The notes beneath the pieces are model-generated. The model saw only the letters and a program-made list of their open reading frames with translations, had not been told where the DNA came from and searched no databases. The position numbers and the translations under genes were made by a program. This document shows, piece after piece, positions 1 through 11,100 of a DNA stretch of 64,000 bases. Source of the DNA: an uncultured Psychroserpens sp. (GTDB lineage: Bacteria > Bacteroidota > Bacteroidia > Flavobacteriales > Flavobacteriaceae); NCBI RefSeq assembly GCF_947500255.1, contig NZ_CANMRL010000008.1:1-64000 (forward strand), given 5' to 3'. Position 1 is the stretch's first letter. Each line of letters begins with the position of its first letter.

Positions 1-3000
1 ACTCTGGTATACTGGTGTTGGTAAAGTACCTGTTCCGGTAAAGTCAGCAGCATTCTCAACTACACTAACATCAAATAAGGTCACACCACCTAGGTTACTT
101 ACTGTATAGGTGTACGTAATCACATCTCCTACACTCACTACACCATCTGCTCCTAAGTCTAAACTGCTCTCTTTGATGATACTAATCTCAGAACATAAAC
201 TAACTGTAGCGTCAGTAGAACTGACATCATTTTGTTGTAACGAATTATTCGAAATATCTTGAGGGATTCCATTAGCATCAACATTATCGCCTAGACTATC
301 ATCTCCATCTAAATCCGCCAAAGTATAACCTCCATCACCTTCTAATGCATCTGGACAACCATCTGCATCACTATCTGTATCAATATAATCTGGAATACCA
401 TCATCATCTGTATCTGGATCTGTTGTTTGTGGGTCAACAAAATTAGTTGCACAATCAAATAAAAGACTATGATATCTCACAACATCCGTAATTGTATTGT
501 TAGCTACTGTTCCCAATCTAAATGTATAACTTGAAAAATTATTATAATTCGCTGTGATATTTAGGAACGGGTTACTATTCGAAGATCCAGGAAAATTAAC
601 ACTTCCAGAAGTCGCTACTAAAAAGTTAGGTTCTGATGTAATAGTTAAAGTTGTTGGGTTATCAACTGCATAACTTAAAGGATAAGGTATTCTATTACGC
701 TCAGATAAATCTGGAGTTCCATCCATATCATTATATCCAACAAAAACTTCCGGAAAACTCACTGGAATCGATGTACCTGATTGAACCAACTGAATATTAT
801 ACTCAATATAACCTTCTTCACCTGGGTTTAAATAAGCAATTCTTGAACCAGGTTTGAAGTATTCTGGATTAGATGAATTATCATCTAAAATATCTACAGT
901 AGCGTTGTTAAAATCTACTAATGTTACTAAAGCATCTGTACCCGCTGTAACATTTGCAAACCTGAATACTTCTCCTTCTAGTAACGTTGCTAGGTTTCCA
1001 TCACCTGTTTCTTCAGTAGGAATTGCACTAAAATCAAATACTGCTTGACTGCCACAGGCTGGTGGAGCACTTACTGTCTCTCCTCGTTCATCAACATCTA
1101 GTAAACCATCATTGTCATCATCATCATCACAACCATCTGGTACTAAATCACCATCTGCATCTGCGTTATCGTCAAAACCATTACATATATCTGCAGCGTT
1201 TATAACGCCATCATTGTCACAATCATTAGTTGGAAAATCTGCACAAGCACCTACCACTATAGTCACATCTGCTGTGTCACAAATTGTTGGATCTACATCC
1301 AAGCAGATCTGATATGTTACTGTGTATGTTCCAGGAACTGAATCTGCTGGAACATTGATTGTTCCATCGGTATTGATTGTTACTCCTGTTAAGCCTCCAT
1401 CATTGGTGATATTGATGTTATCTGCGATATTACCATCGGTTGCAGCTACGCCATCGGCTGTATCTATACCATTACCATTATCTGCAAATACACTTGTCGT
1501 TGTGCCGCCTGTTACCGGATTGAATTGTGTTCCACTAAAGTCATCGTTCTCTGCGTTGATACTTGGATCTACATCTATAGTTACATCTGCTGTGTCACAA
1601 ATCGTTGGATCTACATCCAAACAAATCTGGTATGTTACTGTATAACTTCCTGCTGGTGTATTTGCTGGAACGTCTATAGTTCCATCTGTATTGATTGTTA
1701 CTCCTGTTAAACCACCATCATTGGTGATGCTGATATTATCTGCAATGTTACCATCTGTAGCTGCAACACCATCCGCTGTATCTGGTCCGTTGCCGTTATC
1801 ATCAAATACACTTGCTGTTGTCCCACCTGATGCAGAATCAATTGGTGTTCCACTGAAATCATCATTCTCTGCATTGATGCTTGGATCTACATCTATAGTT
1901 ACATCTGCTGTGTCACAAATTGTTGGATCTACATCCAAACAAATCTGGTATGTTACTGTATAACTTCCTGCTGGTGTATTTGCTGGAACGTCTATAGTTC
2001 CATCTGTGTTGATTGTTACTCCTGTCAAACCACCATCATTGGTGATGCTGATATTATCTGCGATATTACCATCTGTAGCTGCAACACCATCCGCTGTATC
2101 TGGTCCGTTGCCGTTATCATCAAATACACTTGCTGTTGTCCCACCTGATGCAGAATCAATTGGTGTTCCACTGAAATCATCATTCTCTGCATTGATGCTT
2201 GGATCTACATCTATAGTTACATCGGCTGTATCACAAATTGTTGGATCTACATCCAAACAAATCTGGTATGTTACTGTATAACTTCCTGCTGGTGTATTTG
2301 CTGGAACGTCTATAGTTCCATCTGTGTTGATTGTTACTCCTGTCAAACCACCATCATTGGTGATGCTGATGTTATCTGCGATATTACCATCTGTAGCTGC
2401 AACACCATCCGCTGTATCTGGTCCGTTGCCGTTATCATCAAATACACTTGCTGTTGTCCCACCTGCTGCTGAATCAATAGGTGTTCCACTAAAGTCATCG
2501 TTCTCTGCGTTGATACTTGGATCTACATCTATAGTCACATCTGCCGTGTCACAAATTGTTGGATCTACATCTAAGCAAATCTCATAAGTTACTGTATACG
2601 TGCCTGCTGTACTACCTCCTGGAACATTGATCGTTCCATCGGTATTGATTGTTACTCCTGTTAAGCCTCCATCATTGGTGATATTGATGTTATCTGCGAT
2701 ATTACCATCGGTTGCAGCTACGCCATTAGCTGTATCTGGTCCGTTGCCGTTATCATCAAATACACTTGCTGTTGTACCTCCTGCTGCAGAATCAATAGGT
2801 GTTCCACTAAAGTCATCATTCTCTGCATTGATGCTTGGGTCTACATCTATAGTTACATCGGCTGTATCACAAATTGTTGGATCTACATCCAAACAAATCT
2901 GGTATGTTACTGTATAACTTCCTGCTGGTGTATTTGCTGGAACGTCTATAGTTCCATCTGTGTTGATTGTTACTCCTGTTAAGCCTCCATCATTGGTGAT

Positions 3001-5034
3001 ATTGATGTTATCTGCGATGTTTCCATCGGTTGCAGCTACGCCATCAGCTGTATCTATACCATTACCATTATCTGCAAATACACTTGCTGTTGTACCGCCT
3101 GCTGCTGAATCAATAGGTGTTCCACTAAAGTCATCGTTCTCTGCGTTGATACTTGGATCTACATCTATAGTCACATCTGCCGTGTCACAAATCGTTGGAT
3201 CTACATCTAAGCAAATCTCATAAGTTACTGTATACGTGCCTGCTGTACTACCTCCTGGAACATTGATCGTTCCATCGGTATTGATTGTTACTCCTGTTAA
3301 GCCTCCATCATTGGTGATATTGATGTTATCTGCGATATTACCATCGGTTGCAGCTACGCCATTAGCTGTATCTGGTCCGTTGCCGTTATCATCAAATACA
3401 CTTGCTGTTGTACCTCCTGCTGCTGAATCAATAGGTGTTCCACTAAAGTCATCATTCTCTGCATTGATGCTTGGGTCTACATCTATAGTTACATCGGCTG
3501 TATCACAAATTGTTGGATCTACATCCAAACAAATCTGGTATGTTACTGTATAACTTCCTGCTGGTGTATTTGCTGGAACGTCTATAGTTCCATCTGTGTT
3601 GATTGTTACTCCTGTTAAGCCTCCATCATTGGTGATATTGATGTTATCTGCGATGTTTCCATCGGTTGCAGCTACGCCATCGGCTGTATCTATACCATTA
3701 CCATTATCTGCAAATACACTTGCTGTTGTACCGCCTGCTGCTGAATCAATAGGTGTTCCACTAAAGTCATCGTTCTCTGCATTGATGCTTGGATCTACAT
3801 CTATAGTTACATCGGCTGTATCACAAATTGTTGGATCTACATCTAAGCAAATCTCATAAGTTACTGTATACGTGCCTGCTGTACTACCTCCTGGAACATT
3901 GATCGTTCCATCGGTATTGATTGTTACTCCTGTTAAGCCTCCATCATTGGTGATATTGATGTTATCTGCGATATTACCATCGGTTGCAGCTACGCCATCG
4001 GCTGTATCTATACCATTACCATTATCTGCAAATACACTTGCTGTTGTACCGCCTGCTGCTGAATCAATAGGTGTTCCACTAAAGTCATCGTTCTCTGCCG
4101 TAATAGTAAAGCTACATGAGGCTGGCGCAGTAGTTACATTTGAATTAGTCAATGTACATCCAGCATCGTCAGAAAAGGCAGCTGTTAAATCAATGGCGCC
4201 TCCATCTGCAGGTAATTGCACACCAATAAACGTATGAAATGTAGGGTCATCTAAACTACCAACCGCTACAGATGCTGTTCCATCTCCACTTAAATCTAAA
4301 GTTCCAGTTGTAGGTGCATTAGCAAAAATAACTGAGACATCAGCAGTAAAGAAATCATCACTGGTATTTAAAGGTGTTCCATTATCATTACAAACTGATT
4401 CATTTGATGTACTAATATTTGTTACCTCGCATACAAGGGATAAATTAAGTGCATCGACAAAGTTCCATGTTCTAGCGCAAGTCCCTCCTGAGAAAAATTC
4501 AAATAAGAACGTACCACTAGAAGGTGCTACGAAGGTAGCAGTCGGTCTAGTCCAAACATTTTCAGTTGGAGGTGCAGCAAATGTTAAAAACACAACTCCA
4601 TCAAGTCTAATTTGTAATTCAGGAGTACATGCTGTACTTCCTGGTCTTGTTTCAATTAAATAATCAAAAGAAAAACTATAAGTCTCACCTCCAATTAGAG
4701 TAACATTTTGACCAATACCTTCTTCACCACCTCCTAAGGCTCTAAATCCAAAATAACAACCACCACTAGGTGATGCTGTTCTTGGAAAATAAGTACCATC
4801 CCAAGATCGCTCTCCTTCTGTTGATCTATCTGGTGTATTAGTTTTAATCCAACCATCTGGTGCTTCATCTCTATCGGCATCAATACCTGTACAGTCTGCT
4901 GCTGCTTGATCAAGACCAGGATTTGTTAGAATATTTTGTGAATTACCGTTCCAAGAAAATAAAATGGCCACAAAGATTAAAGCTCTGGACACCATTGAAA
5001 CGTTTGTAAACGAGAATCGAGTAAAGATTTTCAT
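1..5034 (-). CDS. Giant secreted repeat adhesin, N-terminal 1678 codons (C-terminus beyond window)
   Basis: The frame is open from an ATG at 5034 down to base 1 with no stop, so the C-terminus lies outside. A signal peptide (about residues 1-33, ending NSQ) is followed by a jelly-roll, carbohydrate-binding-like domain (about 35-210). Nine 106-residue tandem repeats occupy about 313-1266. An Asp-rich thrombospondin-3/calcium-binding segment lies at about 1268-1315 ([17 protein letters not shown]), then an unrecognised beta-rich domain, a second DxDxDG segment at about 1535-1588 ([19 protein letters not shown]), and the start of a DUF11 domain ([12 protein letters not shown]). This layout is typical of Flavobacteriaceae surface adhesins exported by type IX secretion, which usually end in a gliding-associated or type A/B sorting domain. 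That tail is not visible, so export by T9SS is inferred. Role: probably cell-surface adhesion. The next gene, prfC, is divergent. Confidence 0.9.
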   Translation of the reverse strand, partial: MKIFTRFSFTNVSMVSRALIFVAILFSWNGNSQNILTNPGLDQAAADCTGIDADRDEAPDGWIKTNTPDRSTEGERSWDGTYFPRTASPSGGCYFGFRALGGGEEGIGQNVTLIGGETYSFSFDYLIETRPGSTACTPELQIRLDGVVFLTFAAPPTENVWTRPTATFVAPSSGTFLFEFFSGGTCARTWNFVDALNLSLVCEVTNISTSNESVCNDNGTPLNTSDDFFTADVSVIFANAPTTGTLDLSGDGTASVAVGSLDDPTFHTFIGVQLPADGGAIDLTAAFSDDAGCTLTNSNVTTAPASCSFTITAENDDFSGTPIDSAAGGTTASVFADNGNGIDTADGVAATDGNIADNINITNDGGLTGVTINTDGTINVPGGSTAGTYTVTYEICLDVDPTICDTADVTIDVDPSINAENDDFSGTPIDSAAGGTTASVFADNGNGIDTADGVAATDGNIADNINITNDGGLTGVTINTDGTIDVPANTPAGSYTVTYQICLDVDPTICDTADVTIDVDPSINAENDDFSGTPIDSAAGGTTASVFDDNGNGPDTANGVAATDGNIADNINITNDGGLTGVTINTDGTINVPGGSTAGTYTVTYEICLDVDPTICDTADVTIDVDPSINAENDDFSGTPIDSAAGGTTASVFADNGNGIDTADGVAATDGNIADNINITNDGGLTGVTINTDGTIDVPANTPAGSYTVTYQICLDVDPTICDTADVTIDVDPSINAENDDFSGTPIDSAAGGTTASVFDDNGNGPDTANGVAATDGNIADNINITNDGGLTGVTINTDGTINVPGGSTAGTYTVTYEICLDVDPTICDTADVTIDVDPSINAENDDFSGTPIDSAAGGTTASVFDDNGNGPDTADGVAATDGNIADNISITNDGGLTGVTINTDGTIDVPANTPAGSYTVTYQICLDVDPTICDTADVTIDVDPSINAENDDFSGTPIDSASGGTTASVFDDNGNGPDTADGVAATDGNIADNISITNDGGLTGVTINTDGTIDVPANTPAGSYTVTYQICLDVDPTICDTADVTIDVDPSINAENDDFSGTPIDSASGGTTASVFDDNGNGPDTADGVAATDGNIADNISITNDGGLTGVTINTDGTIDVPANTPAGSYTVTYQICLDVDPTICDTADVTIDVDPSINAENDDFSGTQFNPVTGGTTTSVFADNGNGIDTADGVAATDGNIADNINITNDGGLTGVTINTDGTINVPADSVPGTYTVTYQICLDVDPTICDTADVTIVVGACADFPTNDCDNDGVINAADICNGFDDNADADGDLVPDGCDDDDDNDGLLDVDERGETVSAPPACGSQAVFDFSAIPTEETGDGNLATLLEGEVFRFANVTAGTDALVTLVDFNNATVDILDDNSSNPEYFKPGSRIAYLNPGEEGYIEYNIQLVQSGTSIPVSFPEVFVGYNDMDGTPDLSERNRIPYPLSYAVDNPTTLTITSEPNFLVATSGSVNFPGSSNSNPFLNITANYNNFSSYTFRLGTVANNTITDVVRYHSLLFDCATNFVDPQTTDPDTDDDGIPDYIDTDSDADGCPDALEGDGGYTLADLDGDDSLGDNVDANGIPQDISNNSLQQNDVSSTDATVSLCSEISIIKESSLDLGADGVVSVGDVITYTYTVSNLGGVTLFDVSVVENAADFTGTGTLPTPVYQS
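1237..4098 (-). repeat. Nine tandem 318-bp (106-aa) repeats inside the adhesin
   Basis: Nine in-frame units of exactly 318 bp run without gaps. The motif [13 protein letters not shown] recurs at precise 318-bp spacing. Each unit begins AENDDFSGT, carries [19 protein letters not shown] in the middle and ends [16 protein letters not shown]. Two unit types differ at the VTYEICLD ([10 protein letters not shown]) versus VTYQICLD ([10 protein letters not shown]) segment. From the N-terminus they read E,Q,E,Q,E,Q,Q,Q and then a divergent ninth unit ([10 protein letters not shown]) whose last few residues have drifted. Adjacent E-Q pairs form near-identical 636-bp blocks. The units look like Ig/cadherin-like beta-sandwich stalk modules; that fold is inferred. 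Confidence 0.95.
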
Positions 5035-5437
5035 ATTATCTTAAGGTAAAATTATTTATATCTATATAAAATTTTATTATTCTAAACACTAGACTAATAA
5101 CAACACCTTAAAATTTTAAACAAAAAAACCTAGTCACATACACAAGTATGTAAGAAGGAATATCTTATTTTTTGTAGGTTCAAAATAGTGCTATTAATCT
5201 ATTATTATTTATGGAAAACCATCTAGAGGGACAATGGAAACCAAAAATAATGATTCTCCTTAAGAATATTTTAACAAGTAATTTCTTTTCGTTCATGGTT
5301 TAAAAATTATCGATGAAATACCAATTGCCAATCTACAAAGCTCAAAAAACCTTTGTTTTATTATGAATACTGTATGCTAACGATAGATAAATTATAATAA
5401 TATCAATGGTTTTTAATCTTAAATAATTTATTAAAAT
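5035..5437. other. Divergent intergenic region, adhesin / prfC
   Basis: About 400 bp of very AT-rich DNA between two divergent genes, with no convincing reading frame or RNA gene. It must hold the promoter of the adhesin. A one-mismatch TAATTTTA lies just upstream of the adhesin start on the minus strand. A small perfect inverted repeat (ACATAC-ACAA-GTATGT, 5136-5151) is present but too short to assign a role. Confidence 0.5.
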
Positions 5438-5445
5438 TATATTTG
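5438..5445 (+). promoter_or_regulatory. Bacteroidota -7 box (TATATTTG) for prfC
   Basis: Exact match to the TAnnTTTG -7 consensus, 12 nt before the ATG at 5458. It overlaps the TTG at 5443, so that codon cannot be the start of prfC. Confidence 0.65.
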
Positions 5446-5457
5446 CACCTACTAAAA

Positions 5458-7053
5458 ATGACTATGACTTTTAAAGAGGAAATCAATAGACGACGTACAT
5501 TTGGAATCATTTCACATCCAGATGCTGGTAAAACAACTTTAACCGAAAAATTACTTCTATTTGGAGGTGCCATTCAGGAAGCAGGTGCTGTAAAAAGTAA
5601 TAAGATCAAAAAAGGTGCTACTAGTGACTTTATGGAAATAGAACGTCAAAGAGGTATATCGGTAGCCACTTCTGTTTTGGCCTTTGAGTATAATGGTATA
5701 AAAATTAATATTCTTGACACACCTGGTCACAAGGATTTTGCTGAAGACACATTTAGAACTCTCACTGCGGTTGATAGTGTTATTGTAGTTATTGATGTTG
5801 CAAAAGGTGTTGAGGAACAGACGGAAAAGCTTGTTGAAGTTTGTAGAATGCGTAATATACCAATGATCGTTTTTATTAACAAAATGGATCGTGAAGGTAA
5901 GGATGCTTTTGATCTCTTAGATGAAATTGAGCAAAAACTGGGTCTAAAAGTTGTTCCGCTGAGTTTTCCTATTGGAATGGGATATGATTTTAAAGGAATC
6001 TACAACATCTGGGAAAAAAACATCAACCTTTTTAGTGGAGATAGTAGAAAAGACATAGAAGAAACGATTGAGGTTAATGATTTAGCATCTTCAGAACTTG
6101 ATACGCTTGTAGGCGATGTAGCTGCAGAAACTTTAAGAGAAGAAATAGAATTAGTAGATGGTATCTATCCTCAATTTAATAAAGACGACTACCTAAGTGG
6201 ACAGTTACAGCCTGTCTTTTTTGGCTCGGCTTTAAATAATTTTGGAGTTAGAGAGCTTTTAGATTGTTTCGTTAATATTGCTCCAAAACCAAGACCAAAA
6301 AACAGTGAAGAGCGATTGGTACTACCTGATGAAGACAAATTTTCTGGATTTGTATTTAAAATTCATGCAAATATGGATCCAAATCACAGAAACCGACTGG
6401 CCTTCATAAAAATTGTTTCTGGTGAATTTAAGCGTAATACACCTTATCTCCATGTGAGACACAATAAAAAATTAAAGTTTTCAAGTCCAAATGCTTTTTT
6501 TGCTGAAAAGAAAGAAATTGTTGATGTTTCCTATCCAGGTGATATCGTGGGCCTGCAAGACACAGGTAATTTCAAAATTGGTGACACTTTAACTGAAGGT
6601 GAAGTCTTAAATTATAAAGGAATACCCAGCTTTTCACCAGAGCACTTTAGATACATCAATAACGCAGATCCTCTTAAGTCAAAACAACTTTATAAGGGTA
6701 TAGATCAGCTTATGGATGAGGGAGTCGCGCAGTTATTTACACTAGAACTCAATGGAAGAAAAGTAATTGGTACAGTTGGTGCACTGCAATATGAGGTTAT
6801 TCAATATAGATTAGAACATGAGTATGGTGCAAAATGTACATATGAAAATTTAAATGTGCACAAAGCTTGTTGGGTAGAAGCTGATGATATTAAAAGTGAA
6901 GAATATAAAGAATTTTTAAGAGTAAAACAGCGGTTCTTGGCTAAAGATAAGCATGGGCAATTGGTCTTTTTAGCGGATTCAGCCTTTTCTTTACAGATGA
7001 CACAGCAAAAATACCCAAATATCATCTTTCATTTTACTTCAGAGTATAATTAA
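5458..7053 (+). CDS. prfC: Peptide chain release factor 3 (RF3)
   Basis: A translational GTPase that removes RF1/RF2 from the ribosome after peptide release. GTP-binding motifs are clear: G1 SHPDAGKTT, the switch I region with [17 protein letters not shown]3 DTPGH and G4 NKMD. They are followed by the beta-barrel domain and the RF3 C-terminal domain ([16 protein letters not shown]). I place the start at ATG 5458 (531 aa). An ATG two codons later (5464, 529 aa) is equally plausible and matches the E. coli length. An upstream in-frame TTG at 5443 is rejected because it lies inside the promoter. The gene is monocistronic and divergent from the adhesin. Confidence 0.97.
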   Translation: MTMTFKEEINRRRTFGIISHPDAGKTTLTEKLLLFGGAIQEAGAVKSNKIKKGATSDFMEIERQRGISVATSVLAFEYNGIKINILDTPGHKDFAEDTFRTLTAVDSVIVVIDVAKGVEEQTEKLVEVCRMRNIPMIVFINKMDREGKDAFDLLDEIEQKLGLKVVPLSFPIGMGYDFKGIYNIWEKNINLFSGDSRKDIEETIEVNDLASSELDTLVGDVAAETLREEIELVDGIYPQFNKDDYLSGQLQPVFFGSALNNFGVRELLDCFVNIAPKPRPKNSEERLVLPDEDKFSGFVFKIHANMDPNHRNRLAFIKIVSGEFKRNTPYLHVRHNKKLKFSSPNAFFAEKKEIVDVSYPGDIVGLQDTGNFKIGDTLTEGEVLNYKGIPSFSPEHFRYINNADPLKSKQLYKGIDQLMDEGVAQLFTLELNGRKVIGTVGALQYEVIQYRLEHEYGAKCTYENLNVHKACWVEADDIKSEEYKEFLRVKQRFLAKDKHGQLVFLADSAFSLQMTQQKYPNIIFHFTSEYN

Positions 7054-7198
7054 GTTAAAAAAAGTGCTGTTCATCTAAAATTTCAGAATAAATTTGTTTT
7101 TTAACGATGTTTTTATACTTTTAATCGATGATTAGGTTACGATAACATTTTAGTTATCTAAATTTAATATAGATTAAAACCCCAAAATTGATCTACTC

Positions 7199-7426
7199 AT
7201 GAAAACAAATCCCAATGTTTTCAGTAATAGCGATATTACTGTAACATACAATCCGTGCAAGTGCATTAACGCTGAGCGTTGTGCCAAAGAACTTTCGAAT
7301 GTATTCCGCCAATCCGTTATTCCTTGGATAGATTTAGATGGCGCATCTACAAAAAAGATTATTAAACAAGTTAAGAAGTGTCCTTCAGGTGCTTTACAGT
7401 TTCATTTAAACCAAGAAGTGGCATAA
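7199..7426 (+). CDS. Divergent 4Fe-4S mono-cluster protein (YjdI/Fer4_19 type)
   Basis: A 75-residue protein with Cys residues at CKC (about 20-22), ERC (about 28) and KKCPSGAL (about 61). This matches the Fer4_19 pattern seen in E. coli YjdI, where the cysteines bind a single 4Fe-4S cluster. The surrounding VTYNP and PWIDLDG segments also fit the family. No signal peptide, so cytoplasmic. It probably carries electrons or reports redox state; the partner is unknown. It stands alone between prfC and a convergent gene, with no redox enzyme beside it. Confidence 0.85.
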   Translation: MKTNPNVFSNSDITVTYNPCKCINAERCAKELSNVFRQSVIPWIDLDGASTKKIIKQVKKCPSGALQFHLNQEVA

Positions 7427-7584
7427 ATCAATGATTTTTGTCTTATTGAAGTTGCTATACAATTTTCTAAGAAATAAGTATTTGCGAAGAACAAAGCTTG
7501 CTAAAGTAGCTTAACGACCTCTTATTCGGATACTAAGCATTCCGAAATAAACAACCATGCTTAACTACCTACATTATTTCAATA

Positions 7585-7620
7585 AAAAAGCCTTTGAAAC
7601 AAAATTTCAAAGGCTTTTTT
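7585..7620 (+). terminator. Intrinsic terminator, bidirectional
   Basis: AAAAAGCCTTTGAAA and TTTCAAAGGCTTTTTT form a perfect stem flanked by A and T runs. It can end the plus-strand mono-cluster gene and the minus-strand DUF3467 transcript. The 158 bp before it (7427-7584) hold no gene; a TTCGGA/TCCGAA inverted repeat lies at 7525-7546. Confidence 0.85.
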
Positions 7621-7628
7621 ACAGTTAT

Positions 7629-7778
7629 GCCTGTCCTGTTGGACCAAAATTTAAAGGAATTGGAGGTTGCTCATGGGACATTTCGAGCAACCATAAAAAT
7701 GTCTTTTATCTGGACTTTATGCTTAAAAACTTAAGCCTGTCCTGTTGGACCAAAATTTAAAGGAATTGGAGGTTGCTC
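7629..7778 (-). repeat. Two identical 44-bp copies of the DUF3467 3' end
   Basis: Bases 7629-7672 and 7735-7778 are identical, 106 bp apart. The right-hand copy is the true end of the DUF3467 gene. The left-hand copy also preserves its frame and stop (residues ...PLNFGPTGQA then TAA). Between them GGTTGCTC (7665-7672) and GAGCAACC (7685-7692) can pair as a hairpin. A minimal 18-codon frame, ATG TCC CAT then the tail, exists in the left copy, but I do not call it a gene. Confidence 0.9.
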
Positions 7779-8045
7779 GTAATCTTTAATTTCTCCATGA
7801 GCCTTTTCGAAGCGATTTACATTATCTCCGAGAGCCTTTAACAAGCGTTTTGCATGCTGTGGTGTCAAGATAATTCTCGACTTCACCTTGCTTTTAGGAG
7901 TTCCTGGCATAATACTTACAAAATCGATTACAAATTCTGAAACCGAATGATTTATGATTGCTAGGTTGGAATAAGTCCCTTCTGCTATTTTTTCATCTAA
8001 TTCGATGTTTATTCCTGGTTTTTTATTTTTATTTTCTTCTGCCAT
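7731..8045 (-). CDS. DUF3467 domain protein
   Basis: A 104-residue protein starting MAEENKNKK. It carries the DUF3467 core: SEFVIDFVSIMPG, then KSRIILTPQHAKRLLKAL, ending in a Pro-rich tail (PPIPLNFGPTGQA). The family's biochemical role is not known to me; it is small, soluble and common in Bacteroidota. I chose the start at 8045 because the upstream extension would run through a TTCCGT-GGT-ACGGAA hairpin and the rpoC terminator. It lies 134 bp downstream of rpoC on the same strand, an arrangement often seen in flavobacteria, so co-expression by read-through is possible. Its last 44 bp are duplicated downstream. Confidence 0.9.
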   Translation of the reverse strand: MAEENKNKKPGINIELDEKIAEGTYSNLAIINHSVSEFVIDFVSIMPGTPKSKVKSRIILTPQHAKRLLKALGDNVNRFEKAHGEIKDYEQPPIPLNFGPTGQA

Positions 8046-8102
8046 AACAAAATTGTTTGTATTTCCGTGGTACGGAAAGTTTATGATTATACATATTCTA
8101 TT

Positions 8103-8139
8103 AAAAAAGCCTTCAAACAAATTAATGCGTGAAGGCTTT
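8103..8139 (-). terminator. Intrinsic terminator of rpoC
   Basis: On the minus strand AAAGCCTTCA and TGAAGGCTTT (8130-8139 and 8106-8115) pair as a 10-bp stem followed by a T run. It lies just after the rpoC stop and should end the long ribosomal/RNA polymerase transcript. Confidence 0.8.
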
Positions 8140-8150
8140 ATTTTATAAAC

Positions 8151-8166
8151 TCCTGCCTCCGCAGGA
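8151..8166. repeat. REP-like hairpin (TCCTGC-CTCC-GCAGGA)
   Basis: A perfect 6-bp inverted repeat with a 4-nt loop immediately after the rpoC stop. It is nearly the same as the hairpin at 20947-20966, which suggests a small dispersed intergenic palindrome family. Confidence 0.55.
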
Positions 8167-8179
8167 TTTAGACCACTAA

Positions 8180-11100
8180 TTAATTATAGTTCATCTCTTC
8201 TTTTGCTTTCATCATTTCATTGAATTCTTCTTTAGAACCTACGATGATGTTATCAAATTTTCTAACACCTGTTCCTGCCGGAATTCTATGACCAACGATT
8301 ACATTTTCTTTCAATCCTTCAAGATCATCTACTTTAGCATTTACAGCTGCTTCGTTAAGAACTTTTGTTGTTTCCTGGAACGATGCTGCAGATATAAATG
8401 ACTTAGTTTGTAATGAGGCTCTTGTAATACCTTGTAAGATAGGTGTAGCAGTAGCAGGTTGTGCATCACGTGCAGTTACTAATGCTTTATCTTCTCTACG
8501 TAATATTGAGTTCTCATCTCTTAACTCTCTTGATGTTAAAATCTGACCAGCTTTTAAATTCTCAGAATCTCCAGCTTCTTCAACCACTTTCATTCCGAAA
8601 ATCTTATCATTTTCTTCTATGAAATCTGATTTATGAACCAATTGATCCTCTAAGAAAATAGTATCACCAGAATCAATAATTTTCACTTTACGCATCATCT
8701 GTCTAACAACAACCTCAAAGTGCTTATCATTAATCTTTACACCTTGTAAACGGTATACTTCTTGAACTTCATTCACTAAGTATTGTTGTACAGCAGCTGG
8801 TCCTTTAATATTTAAAATATCGTTAGGTGTAATAGAACCATCAGATAAAGGCATACCAGCTTTTACATAATCATTTTCTTGAACAAGAATCTGATTAGAT
8901 AATTTCACTAAATATTTCTTGATCTCACCAAGCTTAGATTCAATAATGATTTCACGGTTACCTCTTTTGATTTTTCCAAAAGATACAACACCATCAATTT
9001 CACTTACAACGGCAGGATTAGACGGGTTACGTGCTTCGAATAACTCAGTTACACGAGGTAAACCACCTGTGATATCACCAGCTTTAGCAGATTTACGAGG
9101 GATTTTAACTAAGATTTTACCAACCTTAATTTTCTCTCCATCATCAATCATAAGGTGAGCTCCTACTGGTAAGTTATAAGAACGTATTGTTTCTCCTTTA
9201 GAATCTTCAATATGAAGTGTAGGAATTAATTTCTTGTTTCTAGATTCAGAAATTACCTTCTCTTGGAAACCAGTTTGCTCATCAATTTCTACTTGATAAG
9301 TGACACCTTGTTCGATGTTTTCATACTTTACTTTACCAGCAAATTCTGAAATAATTACACCGTTATATGGATCCCATTGACAAATCGTATCACCAGACTT
9401 CACTTTATCACCTGGTTTTACATAGATGAATGATCCATAAGGAATATTATTAGTACTTAATGTGATACCTGTTTTGGCGTCAACTAATTTTAATTCAGAT
9501 GTACGAGATATAACAACATCTACTTCTTTTCCATCATTATCAGTACTCTTAACAATTTTTAAATCTTCGATTTCTGCAATTCCATCGAATTTCACTGTTA
9601 ATTTATTTTCTTCTGAAATGTTACCTGCAATACCACCTACGTGGAATGTACGTAATGTTAACTGCGTACCAGGCTCACCAATTGATTGTGCAGCAACTAC
9701 ACCAACAGCCTCACCTCTTTGTACCATTTTACCAGTAGCAAGGTTACGACCGTAACACTTAGAACAAATACCTTTTTTAGCTTCACAAGTTAATGCTGAA
9801 CGCACTTCGATTGAATCTAAAGCAGATGCTCCAATTCGTTTTGCAATGGCATCATCAATATGACCACCAGCTTCAATTAGCAACTCTTCTGTTAATGGAT
9901 CATAAACATCATTTAAAGATGTACGACCAACAATTCTCGCCTCAAGAGTTTCGATAACTTCTTCATTCTTCTTCAACGGATTAACTTCAATACCTCTTAA
10001 GGTTCCACAATCTTCGGTGTAGATAATTACATCTTGAGATACATCAACTAAACGACGTGTTAAGTAACCAGCATCGGCAGTTTTAAGTGCTGTATCGGCA
10101 AGACCTTTACGAGCACCGTGAGTTGAGATAAAGTATTCTAAAATTGAAAGACCTTCCTTAAAGTTAGAAAGAATCGGATTTTCAATAATTTCCCCGCCTC
10201 CTGCATTCGATTTTTTAGGCTTTGCCATCAATCCACGCATACCTGTCAACTGACGAATCTGTTCTTTAGATCCACGAGCTCCAGAATCAAGCATCATAAA
10301 CACTGAGTTAAATCCTTGTTGATCCTCACGGATACGTTTCATAGATAACTCTGTTAATTCAGCATTGGTAGAAGTCCAAATATCAATAACTTGGTTATAA
10401 CGTTCGTTATTTGTAATTAATCCCATGTTATAGTTACCCATAATACCATCAACTAAGCCATTGGCTTTGTCAATCATACCTTGTTTTTCAGCAGGAATAA
10501 TAATATCTCCTAAACTAAATGATAAACCACCTTGGAATGCGAACTTATATCCTAATGTTTTAATTTCATCTAAGAAAGCAGCAGTTTCTGGTACACTAGT
10601 CACTTTTAAGATACCATGAATAATATCTCTTAATGATTTCTTAGTTAATACTTCATTAATATATCCTGCAGCTTCAGGTACTTTTTCATTAAAAAGTACA
10701 CGACCAACAGTTGTCTCAATGATTTGAGTTGTTAACTCACCTTCGTCGTTAAAATCTTTCGTACGAACTTTAATACCAGCATTAAGGTCAACTTTCTTCT
10801 CATTGTAAGCAATAGTTACTTCCTCAGGAGAGTAGAATGTTAATCCTTCACCTTTAACCGTATAATCCTTATCTGTTTTACGATGCTTAGTCATATAGTA
10901 AAGACCAAGTACCATATCCTGAGAAGGTACAGTTACAGGAGAACCATTAGCTGGGTTCAAAATATTATGAGACGCTAACATTAATAGTTGCGCTTCTAAA
11001 ATTGCTTCAGGACCTAATGGTAAATGAACGGCCATTTGGTCACCATCAAAATCGGCATTAAATGCAGTACACACTAATGGGTGTAACTGAATTGCTTTCC

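Noticed and set aside
1237-4098. Regular repeat structure that could be taken for a CRISPR array
   Set aside because: Units are 318 bp, coding and in frame, without short repeats and unique spacers.
651-4237. Many plus-strand open frames of 60-120 codons spaced evenly
   Set aside because: They are antisense shadows of the minus-strand repeat adhesin; their 318-bp spacing comes from its repeats.
5443-5457. TTG start adding five codons to prfC
   Set aside because: The codon lies inside the TATATTTG promoter box; the ATG at 5458 is downstream.
7557-7760. Plus-strand frame of 67 codons
   Set aside because: It crosses an intrinsic terminator and the duplicated DUF3467 end; it shows no family features.
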